DNA from: a virus
DNA length: 33,339 bases
Strand: one strand, 5' to 3'
IMG/VR virus record: IMGVR_UViG_3300023091_000012
Span: 1-33,339 of that record
Numbering within the stretch: the stretch's first letter is position 1; each line of letters begins with the position of its first letter. The position numbers and the translations under genes were made by a program. This document shows, one piece after another, positions 7,037-14,868 of this stretch. Under the pieces are notes generated by a model that was not told the origin of the DNA, searched no databases, and saw nothing but the letters and a program-made list of their open reading frames with translations.

Positions 7037-7608
7037 CCGATCAAGTTCCAATCCCGGTCTACCTCTGGTGGATGCTGATGGCCTTGGCGATCTGCGGGTT
7101 GTTCGCCGCCGCCCTCTGGTTCATCCGGTTGGCGTTCAATGGTTCCGTCATAGACAAGATCGCTCAAGCGAACGATCTGATCAAGACCGTAAACTCGCTC
7201 CCTACGAATCCGAACGTGCCCAACCCACTTGTAGCGAGCTGGAATGCAAGAATCCCCGCGCGCGCGGATGAAGTCGCAAAGCTAGGCCTTCGGCGCTGCC
7301 CTCTCTGCGGCCGCATGAAAGCCAAGGACGGCGAGCACAAGTGCCCGCAATCTTCGCACGCCGCCGGTATGGGTCCGTATCCGCCGCGCATTGTGGAAGT
7401 CGACCCGATGAACCCCGAGCCCAAAACAATCCAGCCGATCCTGTTTGCGGACGGCTTCCGAGTGACGGTAGGTGATCTCCACAAATTAGGGCTGAATCCG
7501 ATCATCAACGGCGACGGTCGAATTGTGATGCTGATGACGGCGACCGGCAAACACGTGCAAACCGTTGAGGAGTGGTGCGGCTTGCGCCACGGCGCGAGGA
7601 TTAGCTGA
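7033..7608 (+). CDS. Membrane-anchored zinc-ribbon protein
   Basis: One transmembrane helix lies at about residues 9-31 (WWMLMALAICGLFAAALWFI). A helical stalk follows, then a four-ligand group CPLCGRMKAKDGEHKC with two Cys, His and Cys at about 89-104. The C-terminal half has strands and a helix (FADGFRVTVGDLHKLGLN), ending in QTVEEWCGL. Likely a host-membrane phage protein with a metal-stabilised soluble domain; its role is unknown. It overlaps both neighbours (ATGA and TGATG), so it is part of a tightly coupled run. Confidence 0.6.
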   Translation: MTDQVPIPVYLWWMLMALAICGLFAAALWFIRLAFNGSVIDKIAQANDLIKTVNSLPTNPNVPNPLVASWNARIPARADEVAKLGLRRCPLCGRMKAKDGEHKCPQSSHAAGMGPYPPRIVEVDPMNPEPKTIQPILFADGFRVTVGDLHKLGLNPIINGDGRIVMLMTATGKHVQTVEEWCGLRHGARIS

Positions 7609-7730
7609 TGGATGACCTCCTTTTTGTTCTGCTCATGGCGGCGGGATTCTTCAACAGTATAGCCTCCATCGCGCTCTGTATCGCCTGCAGCCGCATGGCG
7701 CGAAGGCTCAAGAGGCTTGAAGGGAAATGA
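7608..7730 (+). CDS. Tiny membrane protein, 40 aa
   Basis: One hydrophobic helix (LLFVLLMAAGFFNSIASIAL, about 4-25) is followed by CIACSRMARRLKRLEGK, a basic tail that would stay in the cytoplasm. It is linked by TGATG to the upstream gene and by ATGA to the downstream one, which supports it as real. The function is unknown. Confidence 0.5.
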   Translation: MDDLLFVLLMAAGFFNSIASIALCIACSRMARRLKRLEGK

Positions 7731-7870
7731 CAGCCACGGTGCGCAAGCAAATCTCGGACATTGCCGACCGGATGCTTTGCTTTTCCGTCTACCAGGAGAC
7801 GGCCGATAAGCAGACGATCCGCAAGTGGGCAAACGAACTGAAAGCCTGCTTGAAGCAAGCGAAGGATTGA
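7727..7870 (+). CDS. Tiny helical protein, 47 aa
   Basis: Starts inside the previous stop (ATGA). The sequence is almost all helix-forming (VRKQISDIADRMLCF, then DKQTIRKWANELKACLKQA), with two well separated Cys. The overlap pattern on the upstream side argues for translation. No family was recognised. Confidence 0.45.
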   Translation: MTATVRKQISDIADRMLCFSVYQETADKQTIRKWANELKACLKQAKD

Positions 7871-7883
7871 CCGGAGAGCAAGG

Positions 7884-8540
7884 TTGAAAAAGCGTAACAC
7901 ATGCCACAACGGACACTCGCTTGACGATCCGGCGAACCTGATTCTCCGGACCACAAGGGGCGGCAAGGAAACGAGAGAGTGCCGGGCTTGCGCTAATGAG
8001 AGGTTCAAGAGAATGAGAAAATCAAAGAAAGCGGCGAAGGGCGGCAAGCCGGAGCCGGAGGAGGCGATTATGAAGGAGCCAACAAAGCACGCGGAAGAGC
8101 AGACGATTGATCCGATGGATTTTCTGGAAGCGCCGGCCGAGAAGGTTGATGCGCCTGCCCAGGCCGATGAAGCCTTCGGTGTCGGCGACTTGGAATCGCC
8201 GCAAGCGATCAGGACGGGGCTCTTCACTCGCAAGCCAATCTCCGCTGACGTGTCAAACCTGAGATTTGAGGAAACACACTGCGGTTTAACGATCCCCATT
8301 GTGATGGGTGACACTCGCCCCAGCGTCGCCAACCTTGACGCCGTGGCCGAAGAGATGGCAATTGCCGACATGACCGCGGGCGCCGTTGCGGACAGCCCGG
8401 AGATTAAGCAAGAGGCTGTCCCGCAGGAACCCGAACCCGTGAAGCCGATTCCGCCCGCGCTACCGAGACGTACCGGCTGCGAGCATGGATTTCCCAACGT
8501 TGCGCTGTGCGTAACCTGCCGGGCCAGCGGGAGGCGCTGA
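7884..8540 (+). CDS. Protein with Cys/His motifs at both ends and a disordered centre
   Basis: TTG at 7884 is chosen, with GGAGAG (7873-7878) five bases upstream. The N-terminus has CHNGHSLDDPAN then RECRACANERFKR, resembling the zinc-binding half of HNH-like or treble-clef proteins found in phages, but I see no catalytic HNH core. A long acidic, Pro-rich and probably disordered stretch follows. The C-terminus repeats a metal-type pattern, CEHGFPNVALCVTC. It may be a DNA- or RNA-binding adaptor. The TGA overlaps the next ATG. Confidence 0.55.
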   Translation: MKKRNTCHNGHSLDDPANLILRTTRGGKETRECRACANERFKRMRKSKKAAKGGKPEPEEAIMKEPTKHAEEQTIDPMDFLEAPAEKVDAPAQADEAFGVGDLESPQAIRTGLFTRKPISADVSNLRFEETHCGLTIPIVMGDTRPSVANLDAVAEEMAIADMTAGAVADSPEIKQEAVPQEPEPVKPIPPALPRRTGCEHGFPNVALCVTCRASGRR

Positions 8541-8752
8541 TGCCCTCCATAGACTTCCATCAGACCAACGACCAGCAATTAGCCGCGCTCATGCGAATAC
8601 AGGTACAGCGGGATGCGCTGAGCATCCAGGGTGTGCCTCCGATGCAGCAGATGGTGGTTGAGGCGATCGCGCGGATTCTGGCGCGGCCCGTTTTTGTTGT
8701 GCAGGGCGCAAGGTTGGCGGACGGTGAGTTGCGGAAGGAAAACGAAGGATAG
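8540..8752 (+). CDS. Unknown small protein, 70 aa
   Basis: ATG 8540 overlaps the upstream stop (TGATG) and has GGGAGG (8529-8534) five bases before it. The protein begins PSIDFHQTNDQQLAALMRIQ and is mainly helical in the middle (QQMVVEAIARILARP). It ends in a charged tail. Not recognised. Confidence 0.55.
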   Translation: MPSIDFHQTNDQQLAALMRIQVQRDALSIQGVPPMQQMVVEAIARILARPVFVVQGARLADGELRKENEG

Positions 8753-8771
8753 GGCGTGAAAGGGTAGCGCG

Positions 8772-9080
8772 ATGAGAACCAACCTCGCATTCAAATCCAT
8801 TCCCTGCCCCGCGTGCGGCGCTCCCGCCGGAAGAAACTGTATGCGATCGATTGCCTTAGCCACCGGCGCATGGTGCCATGAACGCATGGAGGCCGTCCAC
8901 CTGCCTACCAGCATGAAGGGGCTGAACCGCGAGACGCCGGAGATAGGCGCGCACCCTACGGCCAAATGCGCACAAGGTCACCACGGCGTATGCCATGGCC
9001 GCCATAAGCCGAACCATGGACTAGCCGGGCAGCGTTGCAGTTGCGGATGTCACCGGACGGCGCCTGCCGGAATAAACTAG
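8772..9080 (+). CDS. Small protein with two Cys-rich zinc-binding motifs
   Basis: The N-terminal motif CPACGAPAGRNCMRS...WCHERM is a short zinc finger often seen in small phage proteins, with Cys pairs and a following His. The C-terminus is dense in Cys and His (CAQGHHGVCHGRHK, then CSCGCH). The ending resembles that of the 55-residue protein at 31523 (CACECH). Location just upstream of the terminase fits an accessory DNA-handling role, which is inference. Confidence 0.6.
   Translation: MRTNLAFKSIPCPACGAPAGRNCMRSIALATGAWCHERMEAVHLPTSMKGLNRETPEIGAHPTAKCAQGHHGVCHGRHKPNHGLAGQRCSCGCHRTAPAGIN
9073..9078 (+). promoter_or_regulatory. -10 box TAAACT, leaderless type
   Basis: TAAACT overlaps the end of the upstream gene and ends seven bases before the terminase ATG at 9086. 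Only a weak AGG lies between. Confidence 0.4.
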
Positions 9081-9085
9081 GTTTC

Positions 9086-10837
9086 ATGGCCGCTATCGCC
9101 CCCAACATCGCGGAACTGATGCCGTACTTTACGGACGCGGAACTCAAAGAGCTTGAGTTTCTGGCGGCAGAGAAGCAGAGGTTCGCCGATATGACGGCGG
9201 ACGAGGAGTGCATCGAAGCAAGGCGAGCCGAAGCGGGCAAGAATCCAGCGGCATTCTTTCGCGCATCATGGAACGTGCTTGAGCCGGGAAAAGATCTGGA
9301 GTGGTCCTGGCATTATGACTTGATCGGCGAATACTTGCAAGCCGCCTTTCTTCGCCAGATTCGCCGCCTGATAATCAACGTTCCACCGAGGACAGCCAAG
9401 TCCAGTGAAGCTACAATTTGCTTCCCCGCGTGGGTTTGGACCAGGCAGCCTGGGATGCGGTTCCTTACCGCCAGCCACTCATCCGGCCTCAGTGGAGACC
9501 ATTCGGCAGCGCGCCGCCGCCTGATAGAGTCGCGCTGGTATCAAAACCTATGGCCATTAGAGTTCACGCGGGATACAAACCGGCGCGACCAATACCGGAA
9601 CACAGCACAAGGGGAAATGATTGCTACATCTGTGGGGAGTTCTGAGGCGCTCGGTAAAGGCGGCGACATCCTCATCGTTGACGATGCGATGAATCCGGCG
9701 GAGGCGCGGAGCGCAGCGAAGATAAAAGAACTTCACGAGTGGTTTCCGAACGTCTTTCGCCAGCGCCTCAACGATCCGGCGACGGGTGTCATTATCGTGA
9801 TCGAACAGAGAACCGGGGAAAACGACCTGACGGGCTGGCTGAAAACAAATGAACCCGGCCAGTGGCAGGATGTAGTCGTTCCGCTGGAAGCCCCCGCAAG
9901 GAAGGAATACTCTTTCCCTATATCTGGAAAGGTTCACGCCCGCGAGACGGGAGATGTCCTGCAGCCACGGCGTCACACGCCGGAAGTCATCGCAAACCGG
10001 AAGATCCACACGCGCACATGGGCAACGCAGGATCAGCAGCAGCCTGCCCCCGATTCCGGTATCGTTTTCCTGCGCGAGTGGTGGAAGTACCGCGGCACGC
10101 CACGAGCTAAGTACGATCAGATCATCACCACGTGGGACTTTGCCGTGGAGGGCAATGCGGACTCGGATTACAATGCTGCTTTCTGCCTCGGGAAATGCGG
10201 AGCTGATATAGATGTCCTTGACGCATTCAAGGCACGCCTCCCATTCCCCCAACAGCAGCAGGCGGTCGTCAACTTCGCAATCTCACATCCCCTCGCGAGT
10301 AGGCACCTAGTCGAAAAGAAGGCCAATGGGCCGGCAATTATTGCGTCCCTCAAGAGCAAAATACCCGGACTGATTGCGGTCGAGCCCCAAGGATCAAAAC
10401 TGCAACGCGCAGATGCGTCAACCCCTGAATGCGAGGCCGGGAACGTCTATCTAATCGAGGCCCCATGGAATCATGAATTCGTCGAGCATATGGCCATGTT
10501 CCCTAACGGAGCGAATGACGATTGGGTCGATGCCTTTGCGCAGGGAGTAAACTGGCTGCGCGGCCATAACTACAGCTACGGTTTACTGACCTACGCCGCC
10601 CAGCAAGCCGCGGGCGAACAGCAGAAAGTGCAGGAATACATGGAAAGCGCGAAGATGACCAAGCCGGATACCGGGGTTCAGACCGTAACCTGCATCAACT
10701 GCAAATCGACCGCAGTAGTCCGAATCGGGAACAATTATCGATGCAACTCCTGTTCCGCGTCATGGCCGGCGGTCAAGACGGCGGAGTTCGATCCAAAGAT
10801 TTTCACGCGCGGACCTGTTACAAACATGCGGAAGTAG
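9086..10837 (+). CDS. terL: Terminase large subunit with C-terminal zinc ribbon
   Basis: DNA-packaging motor ATPase and nuclease, 583 residues from ATG 9086. The Walker A-like loop is VPPRTAKS (99-106), the degenerate form common in phage terminases. Walker B is ILIVDD (195-200). The RNase H-like nuclease has Asp351 (TTWDFA), Glu410 (LVEKKA) and Asp482 (DDWVDAF). After the nuclease an extra zinc ribbon is visible, with Cys at 536, 539, 553 and 556, which most large terminases lack. An in-frame ATG at 9035 lies in the upstream gene and is rejected. No small terminase subunit was recognised; one of the small genes upstream could fill that role. Confidence 0.93.
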   Translation: MAAIAPNIAELMPYFTDAELKELEFLAAEKQRFADMTADEECIEARRAEAGKNPAAFFRASWNVLEPGKDLEWSWHYDLIGEYLQAAFLRQIRRLIINVPPRTAKSSEATICFPAWVWTRQPGMRFLTASHSSGLSGDHSAARRRLIESRWYQNLWPLEFTRDTNRRDQYRNTAQGEMIATSVGSSEALGKGGDILIVDDAMNPAEARSAAKIKELHEWFPNVFRQRLNDPATGVIIVIEQRTGENDLTGWLKTNEPGQWQDVVVPLEAPARKEYSFPISGKVHARETGDVLQPRRHTPEVIANRKIHTRTWATQDQQQPAPDSGIVFLREWWKYRGTPRAKYDQIITTWDFAVEGNADSDYNAAFCLGKCGADIDVLDAFKARLPFPQQQQAVVNFAISHPLASRHLVEKKANGPAIIASLKSKIPGLIAVEPQGSKLQRADASTPECEAGNVYLIEAPWNHEFVEHMAMFPNGANDDWVDAFAQGVNWLRGHNYSYGLLTYAAQQAAGEQQKVQEYMESAKMTKPDTGVQTVTCINCKSTAVVRIGNNYRCNSCSASWPAVKTAEFDPKIFTRGPVTNMRK

Positions 10838-10852
10838 GATAGGATTGTTACA
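10816..10852 (+). repeat. Pair of TGTTACA sites 30 bp apart
   Basis: TGTTACA occurs at 10816-10822 and 10846-10852, exactly 30 bp (about three helix turns) apart. The second copy overlaps the ATG of the next gene. The complementary motif forms another pair at the same spacing at 12358-12394. Possible operators. Confidence 0.5.
10840..10845 (+). promoter_or_regulatory. -10 box TAGGAT, leaderless type
   Basis: TAGGAT ends six bases before ATG 10852 and lies between the two TGTTACA sites. A second overlapping TAGGAT lies at 10835-10840. Confidence 0.35.
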
Positions 10853-11196
10853 TGCTTTGGATTTGGCTAGGCCGAGCGTTCTTCTGGTTCCTCCGGCTGT
10901 TCCTTCCCCGGTCGATTCTCCCGTCCCCTCCCGCGAAACCGAAGCAGCACAAGCCGGTAAGCCTGAAAGAACCATGTCCGGCCTGTCACCGGCCCGGAAC
11001 AATCACGGTCGAGCATGTAACGGTCTCGACAATGCCCGGAAAGCCTGCCGCCATCCGGCAGAATGCGATGCTTTACAGTTGCAGCGCATGTAGGGGTTTT
11101 TGGTACTGCAAGCCGGATTATGCCGTAGGCTACGGCGGAAAGCAGTTGGGACCGGATGACATTCATGGACGGGAAGTGAAAGGATTGGCGAGATGA
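10852..11196 (+). CDS. Hydrophobic N-terminus plus zinc-ribbon protein
   Basis: The first ~20 residues (LWIWLGRAFFWFLRLFLP) could be a membrane anchor or amphipathic helix. A Pro-rich linker follows, then a zinc ribbon with CPACHRPG at the front and LYSCSACRGFWYC at the back, about 40-95. The function is unknown. Its ATG lies under a TGTTACA site, and its stop overlaps the next start (ATGA). Confidence 0.6.
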   Translation: MLWIWLGRAFFWFLRLFLPRSILPSPPAKPKQHKPVSLKEPCPACHRPGTITVEHVTVSTMPGKPAAIRQNAMLYSCSACRGFWYCKPDYAVGYGGKQLGPDDIHGREVKGLAR

Positions 11197-11393
11197 CGGA
11201 CACTGGCAAAGCGTGGGCTTTAGTCCTTTCGGAGATTACCGCCAAGCGCTATCGCTCTGCTCCTGCGTTTGAGAGTTGCCCCGGCTGTCAGTGGCCGATG
11301 AACTTTGACCCGGCAAGGATGGAGCACTACTGCGAAAAATGCGGATCAACCGCATCACCGCTATTCTTTGAAGCAAGGAGATTGACAGCATGA
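11193..11393 (+). CDS. Small zinc-ribbon protein, 66 aa
   Basis: A compact zinc ribbon: CPGCQWPMNF in the middle and HYCEKCGS toward the end, about 15 residues between Cys pairs. The helical N-terminus reads GKAWALVLSEITAKRY. It overlaps both neighbours by ATGA, so the three genes 10852-11578 form one coupled unit. No further function can be read. Confidence 0.6.
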   Translation: MTDTGKAWALVLSEITAKRYRSAPAFESCPGCQWPMNFDPARMEHYCEKCGSTASPLFFEARRLTA

Positions 11394-11578
11394 ACGCACC
11401 AATCTTGAAGTATTTTGCCTATGAGCATCTTCCTGTTCATCTACAGGAGATCAGCAAGCCTATCGGAGAAATGGCCGTTGCGTTCGACGTGACATTGCCC
11501 GATGGACCTGAGAAGTCGGCAGGACTCCGTAAACTGCTCGAAGCGAAGGATTGCTTTGTTCGGGCGAAACTAGGTTAA
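11390..11578 (+). CDS. Small helical protein resembling Acb2/Tad1 hairpin family
   Basis: Sixty-two residues: KYFAYEHLPVHLQEISK, then helices ending LPDGPEKSAGLRKLLEAKD. Phage proteins with a short aromatic N-terminus, a helix, a P-D/E-x-x-EK-S turn and a final R/K-L-x-EA helix include the Acb2/Tad1 hairpin group. Characterised members bind cyclic nucleotide or cADPR-type signals and block CBASS or Thoeris defence. The resemblance comes from recognising the motif, not from a search, so function is tentative. An alternative is an unrelated head-assembly or regulatory helical hairpin. The start overlaps the zinc-ribbon gene stop (ATGA). Confidence 0.5.
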   Translation: MNAPILKYFAYEHLPVHLQEISKPIGEMAVAFDVTLPDGPEKSAGLRKLLEAKDCFVRAKLG

Positions 11579-11596
11579 GTTCCCCGCAAGGGGATA

Positions 11597-11707
11597 GCAG
11601 AGCGGACGGAATCGTCCATGAAGAGCAGCCACTTCGTGCGGGTTTGCAGAGGGTCTGGGCGTTCCTCCGGTTTAAGTGACCTGTAGCTCACAACGCGTCC
11701 GCTCTGC
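11597..11707 (+). other. Possible structured RNA or cis-acting stem
   Basis: A 152-base gap between genes has a perfect 12-bp closing helix: GCAGAGCGGACG (11597-11608) pairs with CGTCCGCTCTGC (11696-11707). Inside, GGACG/CGTCC (11604-11617) could form an alternative hairpin that competes with the closing helix. I see no tRNA fold and no convincing reading frame. It could be a small RNA, a leader of the next gene or a DNA element. Confidence 0.35.
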
Positions 11708-11730
11708 CGCGATTGAAACGCCGAGGCATC

Positions 11731-11955
11731 ATGGCCCACGCCTTTCTAAATCCCGATAGCCAAGTCCACGTGCAGCAGCGATGTACGAAGGTAGCTTTCC
11801 CATGCCGCAACGGAGCCATGAAGGCGGCGCGGACGGCCCGCAATCCTGTCGGCGTAGTTGATCGCGGCGAAGGGACGCTGAGGGCTTACCGGTGCAGGAT
11901 TTGCGGCGGTCATTGGCATCTGGGACACCTGACGAAGCAGGGGAAAAAGCGGTGA
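11731..11955 (+). CDS. Small zinc-binding protein, 74 aa
   Basis: Cys residues at VQQRCTKVAFPC and YRCRICGGHWHLGH could form one zinc site. The rest is basic. ATG 11731 follows GAGG at 11723-11726; a TTG at 11713 would add six residues. The stop TGA overlaps the next ATG (TGATG). Such CRICGGHWH endings recur in small phage proteins of unknown role. Confidence 0.55.
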   Translation: MAHAFLNPDSQVHVQQRCTKVAFPCRNGAMKAARTARNPVGVVDRGEGTLRAYRCRICGGHWHLGHLTKQGKKR

Positions 11956-12362
11956 TGGAAGAAGACGACCCCGTGACCCGCTGCCCGCACTGCGGCCTAA
12001 ATCAATACCGCACGCACAACGGTTGCTGTAGGCGCTGCTCGAAGCCGTTGACACTCCCAGCCTACAAGTTCGATCTTGACCGGCAACCAACAAATGAAAT
12101 GCTCGCCCTGGCGACAAAGCTGGTACTCTGCGCACACCGCGGCGAGAGATCGCAGCGGCAGATGGCCAAGCAGTTGAAATGCAAGCGGACGTACATATCG
12201 AAGTACGAGAACGGGCACTGCACACCATCGCCGATGCACATTGAAAGGTTTGCGGTAGCCTTTGGAATTCCGACCTGGCGGCTGGTTTTGGAGATCGAGT
12301 GCCTGGCGCGGGCGCTGGGCGCGATCGAGGATGTAGCACTTCCTCAAAGTTTACAGTTGTAA
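11955..12362 (+). CDS. XRE-family regulator with N-terminal zinc ribbon
   Basis: DNA-binding regulator, 135 residues. The first ~30 residues carry a zinc ribbon, CPHCGLNQYRTHNGCCRRC. Residues ~55-110 form a helix-turn-helix of the XRE/Cro type (RSQRQMAKQLKCKRTYISKYENGHCTP). Such fusions are familiar to me from Acidobacteria. It lies between two pairs of 30-bp-spaced TGTTACA/TGTAACA sites, and the second pair overlaps its stop codon. It is therefore a good candidate to bind them and control the flanking genes, which is inference. The start overlaps the upstream stop (TGATG). Confidence 0.75.
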   Translation: MEEDDPVTRCPHCGLNQYRTHNGCCRRCSKPLTLPAYKFDLDRQPTNEMLALATKLVLCAHRGERSQRQMAKQLKCKRTYISKYENGHCTPSPMHIERFAVAFGIPTWRLVLEIECLARALGAIEDVALPQSLQL

Positions 12363-12394
12363 CACGCTTCGATGCCTATTGCCCTCTTGTAACA
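12358..12394 (+). repeat. Pair of TGTAACA sites 30 bp apart
   Basis: TGTAACA occurs at 12358-12364 and 12388-12394, each inside TTGTAACAC. They are 30 bp apart, lie upstream of the portal promoter, and are the complement of the pair at 10816/10846. The first copy overlaps the regulator's stop codon. Confidence 0.5.
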
Positions 12395-12396
12395 CT

Positions 12397-12433
12397 CCCC
12401 ATCATTTCCCCGATTCCGGCCGTGTGATAGATT
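12397..12433 (+). promoter_or_regulatory. Late-type promoter, portal operon
   Basis: CATCATT (12400-12406) overlaps a -35-like TTTCCC (12405-12410); a 17-bp spacer and TAGATT (12428-12433) follow. It aligns without gaps with the promoters at 17701 and 24828. The -10 ends seven bases before the GTG at 12441. Confidence 0.6.
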
Positions 12434-12440
12434 GCGAATC

Positions 12441-14867
12441 GTGGCGGACCTCAATCAGCTCGCAGTCTTCAAGAAGGCCGGGAGCGCGGCCGTAGTCAGA
12501 CCGCTCGGCGCTTTAGCGCAGATGCTTACCCGGCTCCAGGGTAGCTTGTACCAAGCCCCATCGGATGTAATCCCCGGCATGAAGCCGACGGACTTTCCGA
12601 GTCCCCTACAGCCCGTCGCCCCATTCGGACCGCCTGACGCCCAGCCGCTCGGCCTCAATATGCAGATGGGGCAGAACCTCATCTTTACACCCCGGCCCGA
12701 TTCGCGGTACACGGCGGCCGATTTGCAGGCGCTGGCGCGGTATCCGCTAGCAAGGATGTGCATCAGCAACGTTGAGAACATCATCAGTTCTCTTGGCTGG
12801 AAGATTCAACTTCGGACGCAGCCTGGCGAAGACCAGAAAGAGCGCGAAGCCAAGCAACTTAAAGACGACACAATTCTAAAACTGACCGACTTCATGTCAT
12901 GCCCAGACGGTGAGCATGAGTTTCAGGACTGGGTACAGCCGCTCATCGACGACATGCTGCGAATCGATGCGGGCTGCTTTTTGATTCGGAAAGCGCCGGA
13001 TGGAACAGTGTATGAATGGCGCGTCATGCAGGGTGCGTACATAACTCGGCTGGTGGACGCGAACGGCTACACCCCGCAGTCTCCGGCCCCTGCTTATCAG
13101 CAGCTTTGGGATGGAATCCCTCGCGTCAATCTAACTACCGACCAGTTGATTTACCGGCCCCGCAAGATCGTTTATGAAGTCGGAAACGTGGCCTCGCAAC
13201 TTTACGGACTGGCCCCCACGGAAGAATTAGCCCCCGAGCTTGAAATCGGAATCCAGCGGCTCCGCTACGTCACAAACTTCTACAAGGACGGTTCGATTCC
13301 AAATGTCCTTTGGGTAGTTCCGTCCGACGCTTCGCCCGATGTCGTCAAGACCGCAATGGACTATCTAAATGCCGACATGAGCGGCAACCTTGAGGCGCGG
13401 CGGATGTTTAGATTCGCCCAGGGGTTCAGAAGTTCGGAGAGCGCCAAGGAAGACCTGATCAAGCAATTCGAGGAGCCGAAACTATCGGACGAATTCGACG
13501 ATCTACACACGCGCAAGGTCTGCTTCGGATATGGCGTGAGCCCGCAGCGGTTACTAAAAATGCAAAATCGCGCAACAGCTCAGACCAATCAGGAAGCCGC
13601 CGAAGAGGAAGGAGTTGCGCCGTTCCGTGAGTGGGTTGAAAAGGCTATCAACTTTACACTCCAGCGCAAGATGGGATATCAGAAATACGAATTCAAGTTC
13701 GACATTTCGCAAGATCCCGATCCGACGAAGCAGGCAGAAATTGACGCCACCGATCTAAAGTCGGGCATTGCCACGATCAACGAAAAGCGCGTAGCCCGCG
13801 GCTGGGACCCACGGCCCGAGGCGGAAGCCGATCAGTTAGGGAACTGGCTCACTACCGGATGGATGCCGATCGATCAACTGCCCGCCACGCCCAGCGCCCC
13901 GGCAGCCAAACCCGGCAAGGGATGGGAGCCGAATCCGGACGATGAACCTCCCGCGCCAAAAGGCAAGCAGAAGGTAGCAAAATCCAACGATGATCCGGTT
14001 CTGAATCCGGGCCGCGACACGATCCGCGCCCGCCAGGCCGAAGCGCAACTATTCGCCCGCATGTATCACTTCTTCCACAACATCAAATCTTCAATGGTCA
14101 TCGTCGACCCGCATGTACACAAGATGGCGAAGGCGGATACGGAACCCGACGTGGTTCAGCAGCAGCAGATTGAGCAGATCGTCGACGCCATCATGGGCAG
14201 CATTCAATGGGATGCGCTTCCGGCCGCGGTTCAACCCGCAATTCAGGACGCAGCGTTAGATGGAGCGGCAATAGGTCTCGATCAGACGGAGCGCGCGGTT
14301 CAGTCCGGACCGCTGACCGTGACTCTCTCGCCAACGCCCGTGCGCGTAACGGCCAGCGCGACGATCAGCGATGTCAACCAGGTGGCCATGGATTACGCCA
14401 GGGACCGCGGCGCCGAAATGGTGGGCATGAAGTGGGTCGATGGAGTTTTGGTCCAAAACCCGAACGCGGCCATGGCCATCACAGACTCCACGCGCAATAT
14501 GCTCCGCGAAATCCTGACCGAAGCTTTTTCGCGCGAAACGCCGATGAGCGAGCTCGTGCAGAGAATTCAGGCCGCCGGCGTGTTCTCCGAAAAGCGGGCA
14601 AAGTTGATCGCCACAACCGAAGTAAAGTTCGCCATGGCCCGCGGCAACATCGAAGCGTGGAAGAAGACCGGGGTGATTCAGGCGGTTGAGTGGGTGCTGT
14701 CGGCCGATCACGAGGTAGACGATGAATGCGATGAGAATGCAGAGGCCGGCCAGGTGCCGGTCGGTGAGGCATTTCCATCGGGAGATGTTGCACCGCCGCA
14801 GCACCCCGCGTGTTTGTGCGCCCTTCGTATCGTCCACCTCAATCCACCGAAGAAAGTGAGCGCATGA
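12441..14867 (+). CDS. Portal protein fused to Mu F-like head morphogenesis protein
   Basis: The N-terminal ~475 residues resemble a phage portal: ALARYPLARMCISNVENIISSLGW near the start, TDQLIYRPRK, GLAPTEELAPELEIGIQRL and the CFGYGVSPQRLLKMQN stem region. A Pro/Lys-rich linker (~480-530) leads to a helical segment. The C-terminal ~130 residues match the Mu gpF/SPP1 gp7 minor-head domain: KLIATTEVKFAMARGNIEAWKK, then CDENA and HPACLCALRI. Fusion of the two in one 808-residue chain occurs in some phages. GTG 12441 is preferred because it follows a -10 box by seven bases; TTG 12432 would add three residues. Confidence 0.88.
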   Translation: MADLNQLAVFKKAGSAAVVRPLGALAQMLTRLQGSLYQAPSDVIPGMKPTDFPSPLQPVAPFGPPDAQPLGLNMQMGQNLIFTPRPDSRYTAADLQALARYPLARMCISNVENIISSLGWKIQLRTQPGEDQKEREAKQLKDDTILKLTDFMSCPDGEHEFQDWVQPLIDDMLRIDAGCFLIRKAPDGTVYEWRVMQGAYITRLVDANGYTPQSPAPAYQQLWDGIPRVNLTTDQLIYRPRKIVYEVGNVASQLYGLAPTEELAPELEIGIQRLRYVTNFYKDGSIPNVLWVVPSDASPDVVKTAMDYLNADMSGNLEARRMFRFAQGFRSSESAKEDLIKQFEEPKLSDEFDDLHTRKVCFGYGVSPQRLLKMQNRATAQTNQEAAEEEGVAPFREWVEKAINFTLQRKMGYQKYEFKFDISQDPDPTKQAEIDATDLKSGIATINEKRVARGWDPRPEAEADQLGNWLTTGWMPIDQLPATPSAPAAKPGKGWEPNPDDEPPAPKGKQKVAKSNDDPVLNPGRDTIRARQAEAQLFARMYHFFHNIKSSMVIVDPHVHKMAKADTEPDVVQQQQIEQIVDAIMGSIQWDALPAAVQPAIQDAALDGAAIGLDQTERAVQSGPLTVTLSPTPVRVTASATISDVNQVAMDYARDRGAEMVGMKWVDGVLVQNPNAAMAITDSTRNMLREILTEAFSRETPMSELVQRIQAAGVFSEKRAKLIATTEVKFAMARGNIEAWKKTGVIQAVEWVLSADHEVDDECDENAEAGQVPVGEAFPSGDVAPPQHPACLCALRIVHLNPPKKVSA

Positions 14868-14868
14868 G

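Noticed and set aside
7164-8578. Two long minus-strand frames (250 and 325 codons)
   Set aside because: They are antisense to a tightly overlapped plus-strand gene run and show no known domain.
11597-11707. tRNA or tmRNA in the 11580-11720 gap
   Set aside because: The closing helix is 12 bp, not 7, and no T-arm, D-arm or CCA-adjacent geometry fits.
11711-11719. GATTGAAAC, as at the end of some CRISPR repeats
   Set aside because: It occurs once, with no repeats or spacers around it.
14207-14689. 160-codon plus-strand frame inside the portal gene
   Set aside because: Shadow in an alternative frame of the Mu F-like region; composition is Arg/Gly-rich.
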